DNA from: Mansonella perstans | Taxonomy: Eukaryota; Nematoda; Chromadorea; Rhabditida; Onchocercidae | Reading direction: 5' to 3' | Assembly: GCA_037074765.1 (NCBI GenBank) | Contig: JBAMDO010000577.1 | Coordinates: 434,001 to 498,000, forward strand | DNA: 64,000 nucleotides | Part shown: positions 60,164 through 64,000 of the stretch, piece by piece | Layout: each line of letters starts with the position of its first letter | Position numbering within the stretch: position 1 is the stretch's first letter | Program-made: the position numbers and the translations under genes | The notes under the pieces: generated by a model | Databases searched by the model: none | The model's input: the letters and a program-made list of their open reading frames with translations, nothing else | What the model was told of the DNA's origin: nothing

Positions 60164-63100
60164 GCCTGAAATTATTTTTTCTTTCAACTCGAAATGTGGC
60201 CGATCATCTTGCTCATTTCAGAATGTTTTATTTTGATTTCTTTTTTTCATCATATCGAAATATTTGGACATTTACTTTCGAAATTCTTGTGCTAAATAGC
60301 TAATTGAAGAATTTTTATTTGCAGTAATGCTTGAACCAAGTTCATTTCCATTTCTCTGGAGTGATAGTTTGCTATTTTATCCGGAAAAAAGAAAATGAAT
60401 CAGTAGTTGTTTCTATACTTTTTCCAATTTTTTCTTTTTTTTTGGAATTGGTATTAGTTTTTATCATTATATTCTGCTTATCGAAAGGGTTTTCTACTTA
60501 AGTCATCTTGATAATAGTTGCTTTCTAAGGTCAGTTGTCTTTCGAGCAGTATCTTCAAAAGTTGATTCCATGTTTTATGTTGTTGATCAGGAATATTTTT
60601 GAAACATGGGATGCATCATTTGTGAAGACAGCATGTAACAGAGTTACAATTTTTGATATCGCGTTTCGTAAGACTCTCAAACTTTATTAATCTTGAAAAT
60701 TGTTTTCATTCATTTTTTCTTTGTTCATAGGTCTGTTTTCTGTGATCAACATATTTCATGTCTCTCGTGTTTTTACTGAAAGTACTTTGTTTTTTCTTAT
60801 TCTGCTGCCTGTTTACCTTCAGAGTGCACTTGTGTCCGTTTCTTTCTTTACTTTTTTTTTATCTTTCAATCATGAAATTCCTTGTTTATTTGTGAACATG
60901 AATTCCTTTCATTAATTGGTTCACATTGCTCTAAGTTACAATTAGTATAGGATTTCAAATTTCAGAATGGATAAACGAAACGTTTTGCCATGTAAATATC
61001 ATTGACTTGGTCGTCGAGATGGCTGTATAACAGTGATAACAATTCTAATATTGTTTTTATTAGTCCAAGTCCAATGATGTCACTTAGTATTAGCGTTAGG
61101 TTTTTTGTCTCTTACTGAATTTTCTCTTGATTTCTTAAACAATTGAAATGTTTTATAAACTCTCCATGCATAATTCATGATATAGGATCAAAAAGTCAAA
61201 CATTGATTTTGAAATTCATTGATTACTAATAAAACATCCAGATTTCAGAAAACACTTTACAGATTTCCGGAAAAGTTCAGTGGTAATTCAAAATGATATT
61301 AACAATTTACGATACAATAACAACGAATTAGTTCACGGTGTTGTTCTTTTTCTGCGTACATTTTTATGCTCGCTTATCAGTGTATGTTTATGGACATCTT
61401 TTTTGTACTTCTCTGTGAGTTTTGTTTATAGATGAAATACATTTTATAAATGGTACATATTCGCTCATTTCACTTTTCATTGTACTGCACAATTTTAAAA
61501 AAAAAACTTTTGTATTTGTAGTAATTTATCATGCATATTTGTTTTTGAGGTCCTTGGGTATGTCTTTTTCTGTTTGCATTCCTTTCGAACAAAATGGTCC
61601 GATTTTCTTTTTCATCATTAAATTATCATTCCTTTCGTGTCTTTGTTATCCAGCACCAAAAAATATGACCATTAAACTCAATGGGGTTTCTATGGTCATC
61701 AGGCATTTGTGATCAGAGATGGCACTTTGTTTTAGAAGTAATTTTATGTGCGACAGAGAATTTTTTCTGCTTCAGAATCTCAGGATAAGCTTTCATAAAG
61801 ACAATAGATTAAGGGAAATCATGCGATGAGATTTAATTATTTAGAATTAAGTGATTTTATTAGACTTGAGATGATGGGATTATAAAATTCAAGATGAAAA
61901 CTATAAGCTTCAGAATTTATTGAGCACAGTTTGAAGTCATACGAGGGTATTCCTGTATTTCAAATGTTCGTATTGGTGAATCTTAACAAGTTTGTTTAAT
62001 TCATTTGTTGGCTGAGAGTCTTTGCTTGTTAAAGCTTTTTTGAAAAATTCAGGTTATCAAGATTGGAATTGAGCATTTGTAATCAAATAATGATTTGAAA
62101 TGATTGAAAAGCATCGTAACAGCGGAAAAAACAGCTTTTTAAAGCATGTATTTGTAATTTTTTTCAAACAATCTATAGGTGTTAGGTATTCATTTTGGTA
62201 CTCTTGATTTGATTGTTCTGGTAGGCCTTTCTTTTTTGTTTAAATTTCCGGATGAATAGTCTAGTTGTAGGCTTTCAACCATCGTCGTCGTGATTTATAT
62301 TACTAGAGCAGTAAAAAAAAAAACGGATATACATGTATTATAATTTCAGAAACAATTTCTGATGTACATATAATATTCTTCATCGTTAGGAAGTTGAGAG
62401 AGAGAAGCAGCTATTATTTGTTGGCTTCATTCCTATCCTTTACTGATGGCAGTACAGAAGGCTCATCCGGAATTCCTGATGTTAATTATTTGAAAACAAT
62501 ATGCATTTAATAGATAATAATATGTTTTTCAATCTTATATGGACATTAAATATGTACTTCTTTTTAATTTGATGCATTAATTTGAATTTATATTTCTGAT
62601 GCCATGGATGCTATCATACTGGAGAATAAATAAATTGTATTTTCCACTTCAATTAAAACTCTTTTAGAAAGTATTGAGTCGCAAAACTTAAATATAGCTT
62701 TATATAATGGTCTAGTAGTGGTCATCTCATAAAGGTCATGAATTATAGATCGTTTACTTTTCCTTGACCATAAATACTTTTACTTCATTTTATTTCAATT
62801 AATGGTTATAATGATAATAGCTTTAATGGTATTATCCATTTTTTTTCTATATATTTGTAAGATTACGATACTTAATAATTAATTATTACTTACCTTTAAA
62901 GTGCGTACATTCCTAAAATACATAACGCACAGAAGTTATGTCAAAATGTTTCTAATCTACATAGTTGCTTACGGCAATAATTAATGTAGTTGTTGTCCCA
63001 TTTACCATATTAACAGGATTGATTAATTGATTAATTAATGCGTGTACTAATTAATGTTAGCAAAGAACTGCTTCATTCTTCATTAAATATCTCATAATTT

Positions 63101-63190
63101 TTTGCATATGAAATCATGCAGAAGCCACCAGTTAACTGATTAGGTGTGTAAGCAGGTCACATAAGCAGATCATAATCGAAGAAATACACT
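60164..63190. other. Long AT-rich intergenic stretch, no supported gene
   Basis: Begins with the SPATS2-like 3' UTR. Plus-strand open frames at 60700-60915 and 61422-61712 are hydrophobic owing to T-rich codons and lack other support. A 15-codon frame near 62444 (MAVQKAHPEF and onward) is too short to call. Confidence 0.5.
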
Positions 63191-63231
63191 CATTGGCTTA
63201 TGTGCAGGTATTTCAGGTTATCTTGTATCTG

Positions 63232-63650
63232 ATGTTTATGTTTGGTAATATATGTTGGTGGTGGTCCTTCTTGATAAAGAAGCCGATGCGATACCTCTTC
63301 AACATTCGGTTATTTCGACATCACTTAATGTCGTATCTAATTTTTGAACTTGTTGAGGTCATTTTTATCATAAGGTTGTTGTTTAATATATCGTAATAAT
63401 TTTTCAATTTCATTTCGCTTAAATTTTCCCATTTAGAAATTGTCTTGAAAATTGGATCCATGAAAAGGAGGATGTACCAACCTCGATGGCTGATGAATTG
63501 GAGGCATTGTGTATCTCAGCAGGTCTTTATGTAAAGCCTTTAGCTAAAATGACGGTCACCGTATGTTTACCTCCGTTGAAACAACCTGGACAGTCAATTT
63601 CCAATTGGGATTTGATGGAAAAAATCAAGAAAGCTATTAATCCTGTTGAG
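63232..63650 (+). CDS. AKAP17A: AKAP17A (XE7/SFRS17A)-like protein, 5' part; runs off the window
   Basis: Exon 63437-63650 reads GLYVKPLAKMTVTVCLPPLK, then QPGQSISNWDLMEKIKKAIN, ending PVE|GTATGC. This aligns closely with AKAP17A near its N-terminus (GLY.KP..KMT..V.LP.LKQPG.SISNWE.ME). AKAP17A is a nuclear speckle SR-related protein that anchors PKA and affects splicing. No later exon lies before position 64000. The start is unclear. An in-frame ATG at 63486 lies before the homology but follows out-of-frame ATGs. The frame also stays open upstream to the acceptor at 63436 and joins in phase to a hydrophobic exon ending at 63374 (SYLIFELVEVIFIIR), unlike known AKAP17A. That exon may not belong. 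Confidence 0.7.
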
Positions 63651-64000
63651 GTATGCACTATTTTTCTTCCATTTACTTTAATGATTTTGTGATCAGTAGT
63701 GATTGTCGATTACATGCCATATTGTAGCTTTTTAAAGGAGAAATCTCTTGCTCTAAATGTAAAACTGTAAGCAAATTGATATGTTTATATGTTTACGTAT
63801 AGTGTAACATAACGTTTCCAAATTGTAAAATTTTTGTGAATTTTTTCCGAATAACGATTCCATTCTGTTCTAGTCATAACTATAAACGAGACTTTTGAAA
63901 GAAGTACAAGTTGCCAGTTTATCGAATGTCTGATATCTTCATACCTTTGTTTTTTTAATATCGAAATAATGGCAGTTTTATTCCACTTATAATTTCTTTA
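63651..64000. other. Intron of the AKAP17A-like gene at the window edge
   Basis: Starts with the donor GTATGC after PVE. I found no continuation of the AKAP17A homology, so the next exon is likely beyond the window. Confidence 0.5.

Noticed and set aside
60700..60915. Apparent membrane protein ORF
   Set aside because: T-rich low-complexity DNA downstream of the SPATS2-like gene; no splice or start context.
1..64000. CRISPR arrays, bacterial operons, rRNA genes or integrated Wolbachia genes
   Set aside because: No direct-repeat/spacer pattern, Shine-Dalgarno-led gene runs or recognisable rRNA; all identified genes are spliced and animal-like.

Overview
The window is nuclear DNA of an animal. 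It is AT-rich (roughly two thirds A+T) and gene-sparse, with many A/T runs and microsatellites, and its genes are cut into short exons by GT-AG introns that close on T-rich TTTCAG/TTTTAG acceptors. The conserved genes point to a nematode: a pbs-7-type proteasome subunit, an hrpk-1-type KH protein, and several first exons whose ATG lies just 3' of a splice-acceptor-like sequence, as expected with spliced-leader trans-splicing. The A+T content and introns of a few hundred bases fit a clade III (filarial-like) worm better than Caenorhabditis. That placement is inference. All exon chains below were joined by hand and checked for frame; none has transcript support.

Left part (1-16 kb): a decayed ABCG/white-type transporter on the minus strand (about 1143-2610); an inverted-repeat element (2851-3005); a possible 70-residue gene (3154-3445, minus); the proteasome beta-4 gene (4070-5555, plus), closely followed by an uncharacterised membrane-protein gene in the same direction (to 6322); then more than 7 kb of microsatellite-rich DNA without a supported gene; and an RS/SPKK-rich single-pass membrane protein (13744-14340, minus).

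Middle (16-34 kb): a CHTOP/FoP homologue (16732-18390, plus), a CBM21 glycogen-binding protein (21641-22966, plus), an unidentified helical protein (24439-25698, plus), a convergent 12-exon ZCCHC2/ZCCHC14-like gene (25964-30516, minus), and dihydrofolate reductase (31627-32657, minus). DHFR faces a 24-exon THADA homologue (33176-42185, plus) across a 518 bp shared upstream region.

Right part (42-64 kb): an LCAT/lysosomal phospholipase A2 homologue (43360-46632, minus), a long spacer with a 192 bp tandem duplication and a long hairpin, the hrpk-1 KH-domain gene (49105-52141, minus) with a GC-rich island and an antisense ORF in one intron, a minisatellite near 53 kb, a SPATS2-family gene (56769-60163, plus), and the 5' part of an AKAP17A-like gene running off the right edge.

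Most genes are unrelated housekeeping functions: protein turnover, folate, phospholipid and glycogen metabolism. RNA handling recurs in five of them (CHTOP, ZCCHC2/14-like, hnRNP K, SPATS2, AKAP17A), plus THADA through tRNA methylation. I found no obviously new multi-gene system. The most interesting items are the hairpins, the GC island with its antisense ORF inside hrpk-1, two apparent GC-AG introns, and the still legible ABCG pseudogene.
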